Positions 8,411 to 16,514 of a DNA stretch of 38,448 nucleotides are shown piece after piece. Numbering within the stretch: position 1 is the stretch's first letter; each line of letters opens with the position of its first letter. The DNA comes from Alphaproteobacteria bacterium. GTDB taxonomy: Bacteria; Pseudomonadota; Alphaproteobacteria; Puniceispirillales; Puniceispirillaceae. The translations under genes were made by a program, and so were the position numbers. Location of the stretch: positions 1 through 38,448 of the forward strand of contig WTHY01000150.1 in the NCBI GenBank assembly GCA_011522945.1, written 5' to 3'. The notes beneath the pieces are model-generated. The model was not told the DNA's origin, searched no databases, and saw only the letters and a list, made by a program, of their open reading frames with translations.

Positions 8411-9499
8411 TTATAGCTCAGCAAAAGCCTGTACATCACGCAGCGGTGTACGGGTATGGCGAACACGAAGCTCCATAAGACCGGCAGGCCCAAAACCGAG
8501 AATATCTGGATGGCGCGGCGCAATTTCAGCTAGCCTATCCAACAAGGCTTTTGCCATATTTTGCCCAGACCGGCTCAAACGCGGCAAATCAAACAGTATA
8601 ATACCTGCATATTGCCGCAATGTAATTTGCTGCATCAAAACAGCGCACGCCTCTATGACAAGCGCTTCTGCCGAAAGTTTTGATGCAGCAGAATCAACAT
8701 CAACTGCGACTAATGCTTTTGTTTGTGAAAACCACAGAGTTATGCCACTTTGTGTGGTCACAACCTCACGGCAAGCTGCCTCTGATTGTTCGGCAGCGAG
8801 GTCCCATAAATCATGCGTTGCATCAATAATGTTATCTGCCTCTGGCGCCTGTAGCTTTGCACGCATTAGCGCTGGCACACCGTTAAATATACAAGACGGC
8901 TCAGATGGTGTTGTATGTAATGCAGGTGCAACTTCTTCGGCAAGCGCCACCAAAGTGCTAACCTCTTTTGCAATCACATCATCTTCTGCAAGAGACGCTC
9001 GTCTACGGAGAACCAAATCTAACTTATCAGGCAGTGATTTTTGTAGAATGTCGATAGTGTTATGGCGCCCTTCATCTGGCTTTTCTGACTGTTTAAAGGA
9101 TGTGCGGACCACACCACTCCCCAGCAGTTTTATAATTGAAAACGCCCCAGCGATTTCCGCGCCTAATATAGCTTGGGCTGGCTTGTCTGCATATGCCTCA
9201 GCTGTGAGTGTGACAATTACCAACTTCCCAGATTGCAATTTAGCAGAGACCGGCATGCGCAGTGAGGCAGGGCGACCATCATGCAATATAATATTGGCCC
9301 GCCTATGTTGCGGAAAGATTTGACTTACACGCGCCCAAATGATCTGCCCTATCACACTCTCTTCAGGCTTGTGCCAAATCTCCAGCAAAGTTCGATTATG
9401 AAAAAAAGCAAGTTTCTGCGGCTTATCTGCACTATCTGCTACAACCAGATTGCATGTTGCGGCTGCAAGAACCCTGTCATAATGCTGACTAGCTGACAT
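8411..9499 (-). CDS. rng: Minimal ribonuclease E/G family protein
   Basis: Endoribonuclease of the RNase E/G family, acting on rRNA precursors and mRNA. At 362 residues it is much shorter than E. coli RNase G (about 490). The catalytic magnesium-binding pair is kept: Asp267 in AVDVDSA and Asp304 in ILFDLPRL, although the usual DINS/DVNS Asn is Asp here. Residues about 48-80 may be a shortened S1 domain. The Cys pair of the zinc-link is not seen, so tetramer formation as in RNase E is doubtful. Its ATG overlaps the maf stop as TAATG, showing translational coupling. Such reduced forms between maf and yacG are known in Alphaproteobacteria. Confidence 0.88.
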   Translation of the reverse strand: MSASQHYDRVLAAATCNLVVADSADKPQKLAFFHNRTLLEIWHKPEESVIGQIIWARVSQIFPQHRRANIILHDGRPASLRMPVSAKLQSGKLVIVTLTAEAYADKPAQAILGAEIAGAFSIIKLLGSGVVRTSFKQSEKPDEGRHNTIDILQKSLPDKLDLVLRRRASLAEDDVIAKEVSTLVALAEEVAPALHTTPSEPSCIFNGVPALMRAKLQAPEADNIIDATHDLWDLAAEQSEAACREVVTTQSGITLWFSQTKALVAVDVDSAASKLSAEALVIEACAVLMQQITLRQYAGIILFDLPRLSRSGQNMAKALLDRLAEIAPRHPDILGFGPAGLMELRVRHTRTPLRDVQAFAEL

Positions 9500-10080
9500 T
9501 ACGAATACCCCACCGCTCTCAACATGCCAGAGGTTTGATATAAATCGAGACCAACAATATTGGAATATGACCCTGAAATTGTTGAAATATATCTAGCTGC
9601 CATACCTTGTATCGCATACCCGCCAGCCTTGCCTTGCCAATCTCCAAACTGGATATAGGCGTCCAGCTCATCAGCTGCCAGACGCCGAAACCTCACCGTT
9701 GAAACACTCAATCTTTGATAGGCTCTTCCATCCTTATTCATGAGGCAAATGCCGCCAAAAACGCGATGTTGACGACCAGATAGCAGTTTCAGACAAGCAC
9801 ACGCCTCTGCTTCGGTTTCCGCCTTTGGTAAGATACGCCTGCCAACAGCAACAACAGTATCAGCAGCCAAAACCCGTGTTTCTGAATAATTACCAGCAAT
9901 TTTTATAGCCTTTTCATAGGCCATTCTTTCGGCATATTGGGCCGGCGTTTCGGTTGGCAGAGCTGTTTCACCAATATCAGCAGGCACAATTTCTGTCGGG
10001 CTTATGCCAATTTGTGCTAAGAGCTCTACCCGCCTTGGCGATGCTGATGCTAAGATGAATGGCGTATGATCTAGTGACAT
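9499..10080 (-). CDS. maf: Maf-family nucleoside triphosphate pyrophosphatase
   Basis: Hydrolyses non-canonical or excess nucleotides (dTTP, UTP, or 7-methyl-GTP according to subfamily) to monophosphates. The substrate loop ASASPRR is at 11-17, the catalytic Asp lies in LAADTVV, and SGRQHRVFGG follows. The length of 193 residues is normal. It is first in a coupled pair with rng (TAATG overlap). In many Alphaproteobacteria it follows infA directly; here a dioxygenase gene and a repetitive spacer lie between. Subfamily cannot be fixed by eye. Confidence 0.95.
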   Translation of the reverse strand: MSLDHTPFILASASPRRVELLAQIGISPTEIVPADIGETALPTETPAQYAERMAYEKAIKIAGNYSETRVLAADTVVAVGRRILPKAETEAEACACLKLLSGRQHRVFGGICLMNKDGRAYQRLSVSTVRFRRLAADELDAYIQFGDWQGKAGGYAIQGMAARYISTISGSYSNIVGLDLYQTSGMLRAVGYS

Positions 10081-10290
10081 AGAGTCTTGGCTTTCTTAAA
10101 TAAGGTTAAGAGCAAACTGCACCATACAGCTCTATTTGCCTCACATCCGATAGTTGCAACTCGGCAACCTGCTTCGATGTTACAAATATGGCTATCAAAT
10201 ACCTACCAATTACTGAAAAGCCTGCCAACGCCAACATATATGAAATCGCGGAAAACAAGCTATGGTGTCACCAACAAATCCGCGACCAGT

Positions 10291-10350
10291 GATAGTCTGA
10301 TTGGTATTAGGATGGCTGGCATTAGTCTGGCCGGCATTAGTCTGGCTGGC
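10291..10350. repeat. 15-bp tandem repeats downstream of the dioxygenase gene
   Basis: Four imperfect 15-bp units start at 10291, 10306, 10321 and 10336. The best two are ATTAGTCTGGCCGGC and ATTAGTCTGGCTGGC, one mismatch apart; the outer units are more diverged. The array sits 14 bp past the stop of the leftward dioxygenase gene, in a spacer with no gene. Confidence 0.85.
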
Positions 10351-10363
10351 AATAGTTAGGCGA

Positions 10364-11410
10364 CTAATCGCCGAAATGTTCCATTTCTTTTTTGCCACGG
10401 CGAATCTGGGCAGCAGCATCAAGCAAGATATTTGCTGCTTTTTCTAACTGGTCTGCTTTGGCGCCATGGTCTGTGTGAAATCCATCTGCAAGCACAGCTT
10501 TTTCCAGCAATCTAGTTGCATGCAGGGCTGAATGACGAGAAAATTCGGTTGTCACCACATCCTCAGGATCAGCATGACAAAGCTGGTCATAGCGCGAATA
10601 ATCTGAAATGGCGGGATCTGCAGCCACATAGCCATTGACCATTGTAATCCGCTCTCCTGGTTTTGTCAGACCTTTTGCCTGATGCACAACCAGATTACCT
10701 TGCTGAAGAATAGCATATCCCGGTCCAGGCATGGCAGGAGATATAATCTTCTCTGGCGGCACTTCAGCACCTGACGCCTTTAGGGCTGCCATCTCTTGTT
10801 TCGTGCCTTTGAAATATTGAAACTGGCCGCCTTCATATTGGGTTGGGTCAGTCACGAACATCACATAGTCAAAGCGCAATGTGTCAACGTGCCATTTATC
10901 AACATTGGCCCCAATTTTCGCTGGATTAAAATTCATATGGCCTAACTGATGCGGAATCGTATGCGGCATGAGAGGCAAACCAGCAATCTCGGACAGAAAC
11001 TGCGTTATATCCTCACATAAACATAAATCACGTAAGAATTTCGACCTGTATACGCCGCCACGTACATTCCGCTCAATGCGCGGATTTGACGTTGCAAATG
11101 GCTCCAGCGCCTTGGCTGTCTGATGCAATGCGGCAGCACCTTCTGCACTCAATATGCGAAAGACTGACGTAGCGGCAAAATCCACAGGACTATCTGCCAG
11201 ACCCGTGTCTCTATCATAGCCAAAATCTTGCAAGCTAAATATGTCGGAAGGCGCTTCAAGCTGTAAATGCAAGGCAGGGTTGAAGACAGGCTCATCCTTA
11301 AGCTGCGTAAATCCCTCCGGCAGAGACTCTTGGACCAGAGAATCTTGGATCAGAGAAGCTTGGGCCAGCGAATTTTGGACCAGAATATCTTGCGTCAACG
11401 CATCATTCAT
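10364..11410 (-). CDS. Putative Fe(II)/2-oxoglutarate-dependent dioxygenase
   Basis: A 348-residue protein with the metal and co-substrate pattern of Fe(II)/2OG dioxygenases: His174 and Asp176 (KWHVDTL), then His243 (VVHQAKGL) and Arg254 (GERITMV). The HxD form argues for hydroxylation and not halogenation, where Asp is lost. The substrate is unknown; the fold may be close to phytanoyl-CoA or amino-acid hydroxylases. The start at 11410 is taken over GTG 11416 because of spacing to AGAGA. Residues 6-30 are a pentapeptide repeat encoded by five 15-bp DNA units, an odd N-terminal extension before PEGFTQL. It splits the usual infA-maf neighbourhood, so it may have been inserted. Confidence 0.7.
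   Translation of the reverse strand: MNDALTQDILVQNSLAQASLIQDSLVQESLPEGFTQLKDEPVFNPALHLQLEAPSDIFSLQDFGYDRDTGLADSPVDFAATSVFRILSAEGAAALHQTAKALEPFATSNPRIERNVRGGVYRSKFLRDLCLCEDITQFLSEIAGLPLMPHTIPHQLGHMNFNPAKIGANVDKWHVDTLRFDYVMFVTDPTQYEGGQFQYFKGTKQEMAALKASGAEVPPEKIISPAMPGPGYAILQQGNLVVHQAKGLTKPGERITMVNGYVAADPAISDYSRYDQLCHADPEDVVTTEFSRHSALHATRLLEKAVLADGFHTDHGAKADQLEKAANILLDAAAQIRRGKKEMEHFGD
11323..11397. repeat. 15-bp tandem repeats inside the dioxygenase 5' end
   Basis: Five imperfect 15-bp units begin at 11323, 11338, 11353, 11368 and 11383, of the type GAGAATCTTGGATCA. On the coding (minus) strand they give pentapeptides such as DSLVQ, ASLIQ and NSLAQ. The period keeps the reading frame. Confidence 0.9.
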
Positions 11411-11511
11411 TTGCACATCTCTTACTATAGCAAACCAGCTTGGAGCTAACCAGCTGGCCCTTTAGCGCAAGGGCACTAATGCACGGTCAGACCAATATTC
11501 ATACCTGAATT

Positions 11512-11730
11512 TTATTTGAAGCGGAACGTGATACGACCTTTGGTTAGGTCATATGGTGTCATTTCAACATTAACTCTATCACCTGCAAGTACACGAATGC
11601 GGTTCTTCCGCATTTTTCCACTTGTATGTGCTAAAACCTCATGCTCATTATCAAGCTTTACCCGAAACATAGCATTCGGCAGCAATTCTGCGACAGTGCC
11701 GGAAAATTCAATTACGCCTTCCTTGGCCAT
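11512..11730 (-). CDS. infA: Translation initiation factor IF-1
   Basis: A 72-residue OB-fold protein that binds the 30S A site during initiation. The sequence MAKEGVIEFSGTVAELLPNA and GKMRKNRIRVLAGDRV are near-universal IF-1 signatures and the protein ends KGRITFRFK, like the E. coli protein. The ATG at 11730 is preferred over the one at 11736 because AGGT lies 8 bp from it and family members begin MAKE. Downstream on the strand lie the dioxygenase and maf; upstream is the phosphatase gene 76 bp away. Confidence 0.98.
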   Translation of the reverse strand: MAKEGVIEFSGTVAELLPNAMFRVKLDNEHEVLAHTSGKMRKNRIRVLAGDRVNVEMTPYDLTKGRITFRFK

Positions 11731-11806
11731 ATTCATTTACCTATATGGTTGAAACTGGGTTGGAGTGAACCGCAAACTGACCCTTAAAGTCAAGCTATAT
11801 CCGGAA

Positions 11807-12223
11807 TTATAGACCAAAGCTTTCCTGAATCTGTGTGATAATTTCATCACGTACCGCCCGATAGGCATGAAGCTGCGCTTCTCGATTGCCATCGCCGCCG
11901 ACTGGCTCTGATATGGGCCAATGCTTATGGTCTATATCTGGACCAGCCCAGCTTTCGGCTTCTAGCTTGGCCTCAGCTGACATAGAAATCACAAGACGAA
12001 AATCTTCGGGGTTTAAAGCCATGAAATCCTGAGCAATATGGTCTGTAACATCAAGGTCAATTTCCTGCATTACAGCTGCAGTAAAACCATTTGCTGGCCC
12101 TGGCATAACCCCACAAGACTGCGCCTGTTTGCCGGAAAGTTGTTTATATATCGCCTCTGCCATGACAGAGCGCACCCCATTTAGGGTGCAAGCAAACAAA
12201 ACAGGTTTATCGTCAGCTTGCAT
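11807..12223 (-). CDS. Low-molecular-weight phosphotyrosine phosphatase/arsenate reductase-like protein
   Basis: A 138-residue member of the LMW phosphatase fold. The phosphate loop ACTLNGVRS has the C-x5-R pattern with Cys12, Arg18 and Ser19. The later loop, where an Asp-Pro supplies the general acid, reads WPISEP, with Glu in place of Asp. Substrates (phosphotyrosine, arsenate or other) cannot be told. It overlaps the UPF0262 stop codon as TAATG and is therefore coupled to it. The order UPF0262-phosphatase-infA is conserved in Alphaproteobacteria, as I recall. Confidence 0.88.
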   Translation of the reverse strand: MQADDKPVLFACTLNGVRSVMAEAIYKQLSGKQAQSCGVMPGPANGFTAAVMQEIDLDVTDHIAQDFMALNPEDFRLVISMSAEAKLEAESWAGPDIDHKHWPISEPVGGDGNREAQLHAYRAVRDEIITQIQESFGL

Positions 12224-12702
12224 TAGCTAACCCTCCGTGCAGTCATGACAAACATCAGTGTAAATAGGCGCCTGGCTGTCAGCTCATCCATAGTGGCAAA
12301 ATTCAACAATCTTTCCTTTAATAATTCAGACCCTTCATTATGAAGTGCGCGGCGGCCCATATCGATAGCCTGAATTTGGCTTGGAGACTTTGTTCGAATA
12401 GCATCATAATAGGTGAGACAGACTTGGCCATAATCGCGCATGATGCGGCGAAATGGACCTAAGGCAAGCACAAGGCCATTGAGCTGGCCACCAGCTTCAT
12501 CCTGCACATCAAAATGTACGTGGCGCATATCTGTGCGCAACATTAAACGATAGGGCCCATCCACCTGCGCTAAATGGAATATATTCTCATCCAAAATATC
12601 ATAGATAGCAACCGCCTGCTCATGCTGGTGCTCGGCAGATAATATCCGCGATGGGTCTTGTTCAACCTCAATATGAATCAGTCTGTTCTGACTCAAATTC
12701 AC
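12223..12702 (-). CDS. UPF0262 family protein
   Basis: A 159-residue protein of an alphaproteobacterial family without an assigned function. The start ISL-type segment RLIHIEVEQ, the block AVAIYDILDENIF, GPYRLMLRTDMRHVHFDV, and LALGPFRRIMRDYGQVCLTYYDAI fit the family as I remember it. The start is a GTG with an uncertain ribosome binding site; a TTG at 12696 is possible. It sits 50 bp downstream of hisG and overlaps the phosphatase gene by one base. The linkage to his and infA genes is conserved but does not explain the role. Confidence 0.88.
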   Translation of the reverse strand: MNLSQNRLIHIEVEQDPSRILSAEHQHEQAVAIYDILDENIFHLAQVDGPYRLMLRTDMRHVHFDVQDEAGGQLNGLVLALGPFRRIMRDYGQVCLTYYDAIRTKSPSQIQAIDMGRRALHNEGSELLKERLLNFATMDELTARRLFTLMFVMTARRVS

Positions 12703-12752
12703 CTCATTACCAATCGCTCTAATGCTATTTTTTCAGATTGGCCCTGATGTCA

Positions 12753-13460
12753 TCAGGCCTGGTCTGACACAGCATTTCGTATTTGTTCTATCCAGTGGCC
12801 AATCCGCTCAGGCTGCATCTTCCAGGCTGCACGATTAACAGCATATCGAGAGGATATCGTTGCGATCTCCTCAACTTCTACGAGGCCATTTGCAACTAAT
12901 GTTGAGCCTGTTTCAACCAGATCTACAATCCGCCGGCACAGACCCATACCAGGGGCCAGCTCCATTGCCCCATTGAGCTTAATGCATTCAGCACGAACAC
13001 CTCGGGCTGAGAAATGCTTTTGTGTTACATTCGGATATTTTGTGGCAACCCGCAAATGAGACCATTGACGAGGGTCATCCTGCTCTGCCAATTCTGCAAG
13101 GCTGGCAACGACCATACGGCATTTCCCAACATGCAAATCCACTGGCGCATATATTTCCGGGTGATCAAATTCCATCAGCACGTCAGAGCCGGCAATGCCC
13201 ATTTGTGCAGCACCATAGGCAAGGAAAGTCGCCACATCAAAGCTGCGTACACGTATAATATCCAGATAATCGATATTTGTAGAAAAGCGTAGACGCCTAT
13301 CAGACGCTTCAAAAAACGCTGCCTCTGGCTCTATACCAGCCCGAGACAAAATAGGCAGCACTTGATCCAATATCCGTCCCTTAGGCAAGGCAAGCACAAG
13401 CTTTCCATCATCAATAGAGGCGCCTGTTTCTGTCAATGTGGCGCGATATTCTGGTGTCAT
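12753..13460 (-). CDS. hisG: ATP phosphoribosyltransferase, short form
   Basis: Catalyses the first step of histidine synthesis, joining ATP and PRPP. LVLALPKGRI at 21-30 is the conserved N-terminus, followed by MGIAGSDVLME and the ATKYPNVTQKHF segment near the PRPP site. At 235 residues it lacks the C-terminal ACT-like regulatory domain, so it is the short form, which needs the HisZ regulatory subunit; hisZ is not in this window. It sits between DUF2948 and UPF0262, where hisD is often found in this class. Confidence 0.96.
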   Translation of the reverse strand: MTPEYRATLTETGASIDDGKLVLALPKGRILDQVLPILSRAGIEPEAAFFEASDRRLRFSTNIDYLDIIRVRSFDVATFLAYGAAQMGIAGSDVLMEFDHPEIYAPVDLHVGKCRMVVASLAELAEQDDPRQWSHLRVATKYPNVTQKHFSARGVRAECIKLNGAMELAPGMGLCRRIVDLVETGSTLVANGLVEVEEIATISSRYAVNRAAWKMQPERIGHWIEQIRNAVSDQA

Positions 13461-13582
13461 TATCTTACCTAAACCTATTTATTCTCTGGCTAATATACCT
13501 ATTGTCTCAGCCCATTTTGCACAGTCTAAATGCTTAGTATGTGCAATATCTATCAGTTCTGCACTCAGACTCAGCCAACTGC

Positions 13583-14014
13583 CTATTGGTGGTGCGGCTG
13601 AGCCGGAGTTGGATAGTCTACTGACAAATCTGCCAGCACTAACCGCAAATCTGACACATGCAGCCTGATTTCAGCACCAGCTGAAAAAACTAGCCGCAAA
13701 GATTGTTTAGGCTTCTCATACTCAATTGCGAGCAAATTGTAAAACCCTGAACGGTCTTCCATACCGCGTTGCTGTACAGATAGAACATCCGCAATGCGCA
13801 AGCCAGCCATAGTTCTCGCATAGACAGGCTTGCCATCCTGCGGATTTTGTATGGATGGCTGCTCCCAGCAAAATCGATTCACTACAGCTAAAAACTCACC
13901 AACAGCTACATCATGTTGCATGTCTGACGGCGTACAAAGCGCGTCTTGAAGCAAGCTAGACACGACATCAATATCATCTGTATTTCTCACAAGTAATTTT
14001 ACTGGGTCTGCCAT
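13583..14014 (-). CDS. DUF2948 family protein
   Basis: A 143-residue alphaproteobacterial protein of unknown function. Family marks are VKLLVRNTDDIDVVSSLLQD near the start, the FLAVVNRFCWEQ block, GLRIADVLSVQQRG, LLAIEYEKP and IRLHVSDLRLVLADL. The start at 14014 (MADPVKLL) is chosen because GAGG lies 9 bp upstream; ATG 14020 and TTG 14029 are alternatives. It follows murA after a 27-bp gap on the same strand and is normally murA-linked, so it is probably cotranscribed. No catalytic motif is visible. Confidence 0.87.
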   Translation of the reverse strand: MADPVKLLVRNTDDIDVVSSLLQDALCTPSDMQHDVAVGEFLAVVNRFCWEQPSIQNPQDGKPVYARTMAGLRIADVLSVQQRGMEDRSGFYNLLAIEYEKPKQSLRLVFSAGAEIRLHVSDLRLVLADLSVDYPTPAQPHHQ

Positions 14015-14041
14015 CGGCATAATCCTCAAAATTTCCAGCGA

Positions 14042-15295
14042 CTAGGTCTGAATGCGCTGCAATTTTGCACCGCAAGCGCCAAGCTTTTGCTCTAACCGGC
14101 TATAGCCACGATCTAGATGATAGATCCGATTAACGCGACTGACCCCATCTATTGTCAATGCGGCAAGCACAAGTGAGATAGACGCACGTAAATCTGTTGC
14201 CATAACAGGCGCTGGCTTGAGTGCTTCACGACCCTTCACCACAGCAGACCGGCCATCCACAATTATATTGGCACCCATACGCGCAAGTTCAGGCACATGC
14301 ATGAACCGATTTTCAAAAATCGTTTCTGATATAACAGAGCTGCCATCCGCAAGGCACATCATAGCCATATATTGTGCTTGCAAATCTGTGGCAAAACCTG
14401 GATATGGACGTGTTTCAATATCGACAGCCTGCAGTCGATTTGAGGCACTTATCTCTGCCCAGTCAGCGCCTGTTTTGATGCTAGCCCCCGCATCTCGCAT
14501 CACATCAAAAAGCGATTCCAAATGCTCTGGGACAATTGTCTCTAACCGCAAATGCCCACATGTCATTGCGGCCCCTATCGCAAAGCTACCAGCTTCAATT
14601 CTATCTGGCAGGACCTGATGGTTTGTACTATGCAGCGCGTCAACACCCTCAATCGTGATAATATCTGTGCCATGTCCAGTGATTTTGGCACCCATAGCAT
14701 TCAAACAAGTGGCAAGGTCAATGATTTCTGGTTCACGAGCTGCCTGCACCAATTCTGTTGTACCCCGTGCCAAAGCTGCTGCCATCATAGCATTTTCAGT
14801 TGCCCCAACAGATACAAAGGGAAATACAATACGTGCCCCTGTCAGACCTTTTGGCGCCCGTGCCTGAATATAGCCATCCGCCAATTCCACTGTTGCACCG
14901 AGTTTCTGCATAGCCTTTACATGCAAATCAACGGGACGTGTGCCAATAGCACACCCGCCCGGCAGTGAGACACGCGCCTCACCATAACGAGCCAATAACG
15001 GGCCAAGTACCAGAATTGAAGCACGCATCTTGGCAACAAGCTCATAGGGTGCGTCAAAATTTGTAGCTGAGCCACTGAACGACACTGTCTCGTCGTTACG
15101 TGCAACTGTTAGCCCATGATGTTCAAGCAGCTCTATCATCGAATTTGTGTCTGCTAGCGCTGGCAGATTTTCCAGAGTCAGCTTATCTGCACCCATGAGA
15201 CTCACAGCCAGCAACGGCAATGCTGCATTTTTTGCGCCACTCACCTTTACTGTGCCGCGCAACGCTGTACCACCCGTGATTTCAAGTGCATCCAT
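14042..15295 (-). CDS. murA: UDP-N-acetylglucosamine 1-carboxyvinyltransferase
   Basis: First committed step of peptidoglycan synthesis: transfers enolpyruvate from PEP to UDP-GlcNAc in the cytoplasm. 417 residues, normal size. GTVKVSGAKNAALPLLA at 14-30 holds the conserved Lys22-Asn23. The loop LPGGCAIGTRPVDLH carries Cys115, exactly at the E. coli position, so the enzyme should be fosfomycin-sensitive as far as this residue goes. It starts 5 bp after the stop of the small basic gene and leads into DUF2948. Confidence 0.98.
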   Translation of the reverse strand: MDALEITGGTALRGTVKVSGAKNAALPLLAVSLMGADKLTLENLPALADTNSMIELLEHHGLTVARNDETVSFSGSATNFDAPYELVAKMRASILVLGPLLARYGEARVSLPGGCAIGTRPVDLHVKAMQKLGATVELADGYIQARAPKGLTGARIVFPFVSVGATENAMMAAALARGTTELVQAAREPEIIDLATCLNAMGAKITGHGTDIITIEGVDALHSTNHQVLPDRIEAGSFAIGAAMTCGHLRLETIVPEHLESLFDVMRDAGASIKTGADWAEISASNRLQAVDIETRPYPGFATDLQAQYMAMMCLADGSSVISETIFENRFMHVPELARMGANIIVDGRSAVVKGREALKPAPVMATDLRASISLVLAALTIDGVSRVNRIYHLDRGYSRLEQKLGACGAKLQRIQT

Positions 15296-15300
15296 AAGGC

Positions 15301-15492
15301 CTAGCTTTCTTCAGATGGTTTAGGGTCTGCTGATGATGAAAGGACATCTGTATCTACCGGCGCGTGAATAGCAGCTTGTTTTCGTGATCGCATTTGCTGT
15401 TTACGCCGAAATAGATTGTCGCGCAGCGCTTTAGACAATCTATCCTGCTTCTCACGCTTGTACTGGTCTTTATCTGTATCTGACTTGCGCAT
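15301..15492 (-). CDS. Small basic conserved protein upstream of murA
   Basis: A 63-residue highly charged protein without membrane segments or Cys. The middle, LSKALRDNLFRRKQQMRSRK, is an Arg/Lys-rich helix of the kind seen in short proteins encoded just before murA in Alphaproteobacteria; the C-terminus is acidic and probably disordered. It ends 5 bp before the murA ATG, so it is cotranscribed and may be translationally linked. Function unknown; nucleic-acid binding is only suggested by charge. Confidence 0.78.
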   Translation of the reverse strand: MRKSDTDKDQYKREKQDRLSKALRDNLFRRKQQMRSRKQAAIHAPVDTDVLSSSADPKPSEES

Positions 15493-15692
15493 GGCTATCG
15501 GGCGGATTCATCTACTTGTTGCAAAATATTACTTATGTAAAAGATATAGCTATTGATTGATGTGAGATCCACAAGAACAAATGCAAAATGCGCATTGGGC
15601 CAACATAAAGCTGCCAGATTTCGTAAATAGGCTTACTCTGCCTATAAACAGAGAACTGGCCTGTTAGGTCTAATCGCAAAAAGGTGCTGAAC

Positions 15693-16415
15693 ATGTCAGA
15701 CGATCAGAGTAAAACAACACGTTCAGGAAAATTACAGCGCTATCTGCTGCCGCTTATTCTCATGATTGGCTTGGTCAGCTTTTTTAGCTTTGGTGGCGCT
15801 GACATTCTGCGTTTTGAGACATTAGCTGCTGAATATAATGGCCTGAAGTCTCTGGTGCAGACTAATATTTTTTTGAGCTGCGCTATTTTTGCTGCCATGT
15901 ATATGTTGGCTGTGGCATTCTCTTTGCCTGTAGCTTTGCCTCTGACAATCGCAGGCGGTGCGATTTTAGGCTGGATAGCCGCGCCACTGATTATCCTATC
16001 AGCTACGTTTGGGGCTTGTATCGTCTTCATAGCTGCAAGAACCATTCTGGCAGACCTCTTACGCAAACGTGCAGGCGGCTTTCTGGAAAAGCTTGAGGCT
16101 GGCTTTCTAGAAAATGACTTTAACTATTTGCTTGCCATGCGCCTGATACCGGCCGCCCCGTTCTGGGTGATCAATATCGTGCCTGCTTTTACAAAGATGC
16201 CGCTTAGCCGGTATGCAACAGCAACTGCCATCGGCATTCTACCAGGCACAACCATTTATGTTTGGGTGGCACGTGGATTTGATCATGTGTTAGCAGCCGG
16301 TGACGTGCCAGATCTTAGCCTATTTGCGCGGCCTGAAATACTCGGCCCTCTAATCGGACTAGGTCTGCTGTCACTCATGCCTGTCATATGGCGTAAATTT
16401 AAATCCCGAACGTGA
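15693..16415 (+). CDS. TVP38/TMEM64 (VTT-domain) membrane protein
   Basis: A 240-residue inner-membrane protein of the TVP38/DedA-like VTT family. Hydrophobic segments fall near residues 18-36, 50-85 (two helices with SLPVALPLTIAGGAILG between), 90-112, 145-165, 175-195 and at the C-terminus. The loop RLIPAAPFWVINIVPAFTKMPLSRY is the family signature. The ATG at 15693 is preferred over GTG 15684, because AAGG lies 8 bp before it. The next gene is a flavin disulfide oxidoreductase; the two are known to occur as a fused protein elsewhere, so a joint, still unclear, membrane redox or transport role is likely. Confidence 0.92.
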   Translation: MSDDQSKTTRSGKLQRYLLPLILMIGLVSFFSFGGADILRFETLAAEYNGLKSLVQTNIFLSCAIFAAMYMLAVAFSLPVALPLTIAGGAILGWIAAPLIILSATFGACIVFIAARTILADLLRKRAGGFLEKLEAGFLENDFNYLLAMRLIPAAPFWVINIVPAFTKMPLSRYATATAIGILPGTTIYVWVARGFDHVLAAGDVPDLSLFARPEILGPLIGLGLLSLMPVIWRKFKSRT

Positions 16416-16514
16416 TAGGCCCTACGGCACGATGCTCTTCAGCCACGATGTTTCCAGACCAAAAAACCCTGAGGCTAAACTGGCTAAGTCGATGCAGACC
16501 TAAAAGGAGATAAC

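Noticed and set aside
8400..9323. A 307-codon plus-strand frame antisense to rng
   Set aside because: It mirrors a well-supported RNase E/G gene, is rich in Ser and Ala as shadow frames often are, and matches no family.
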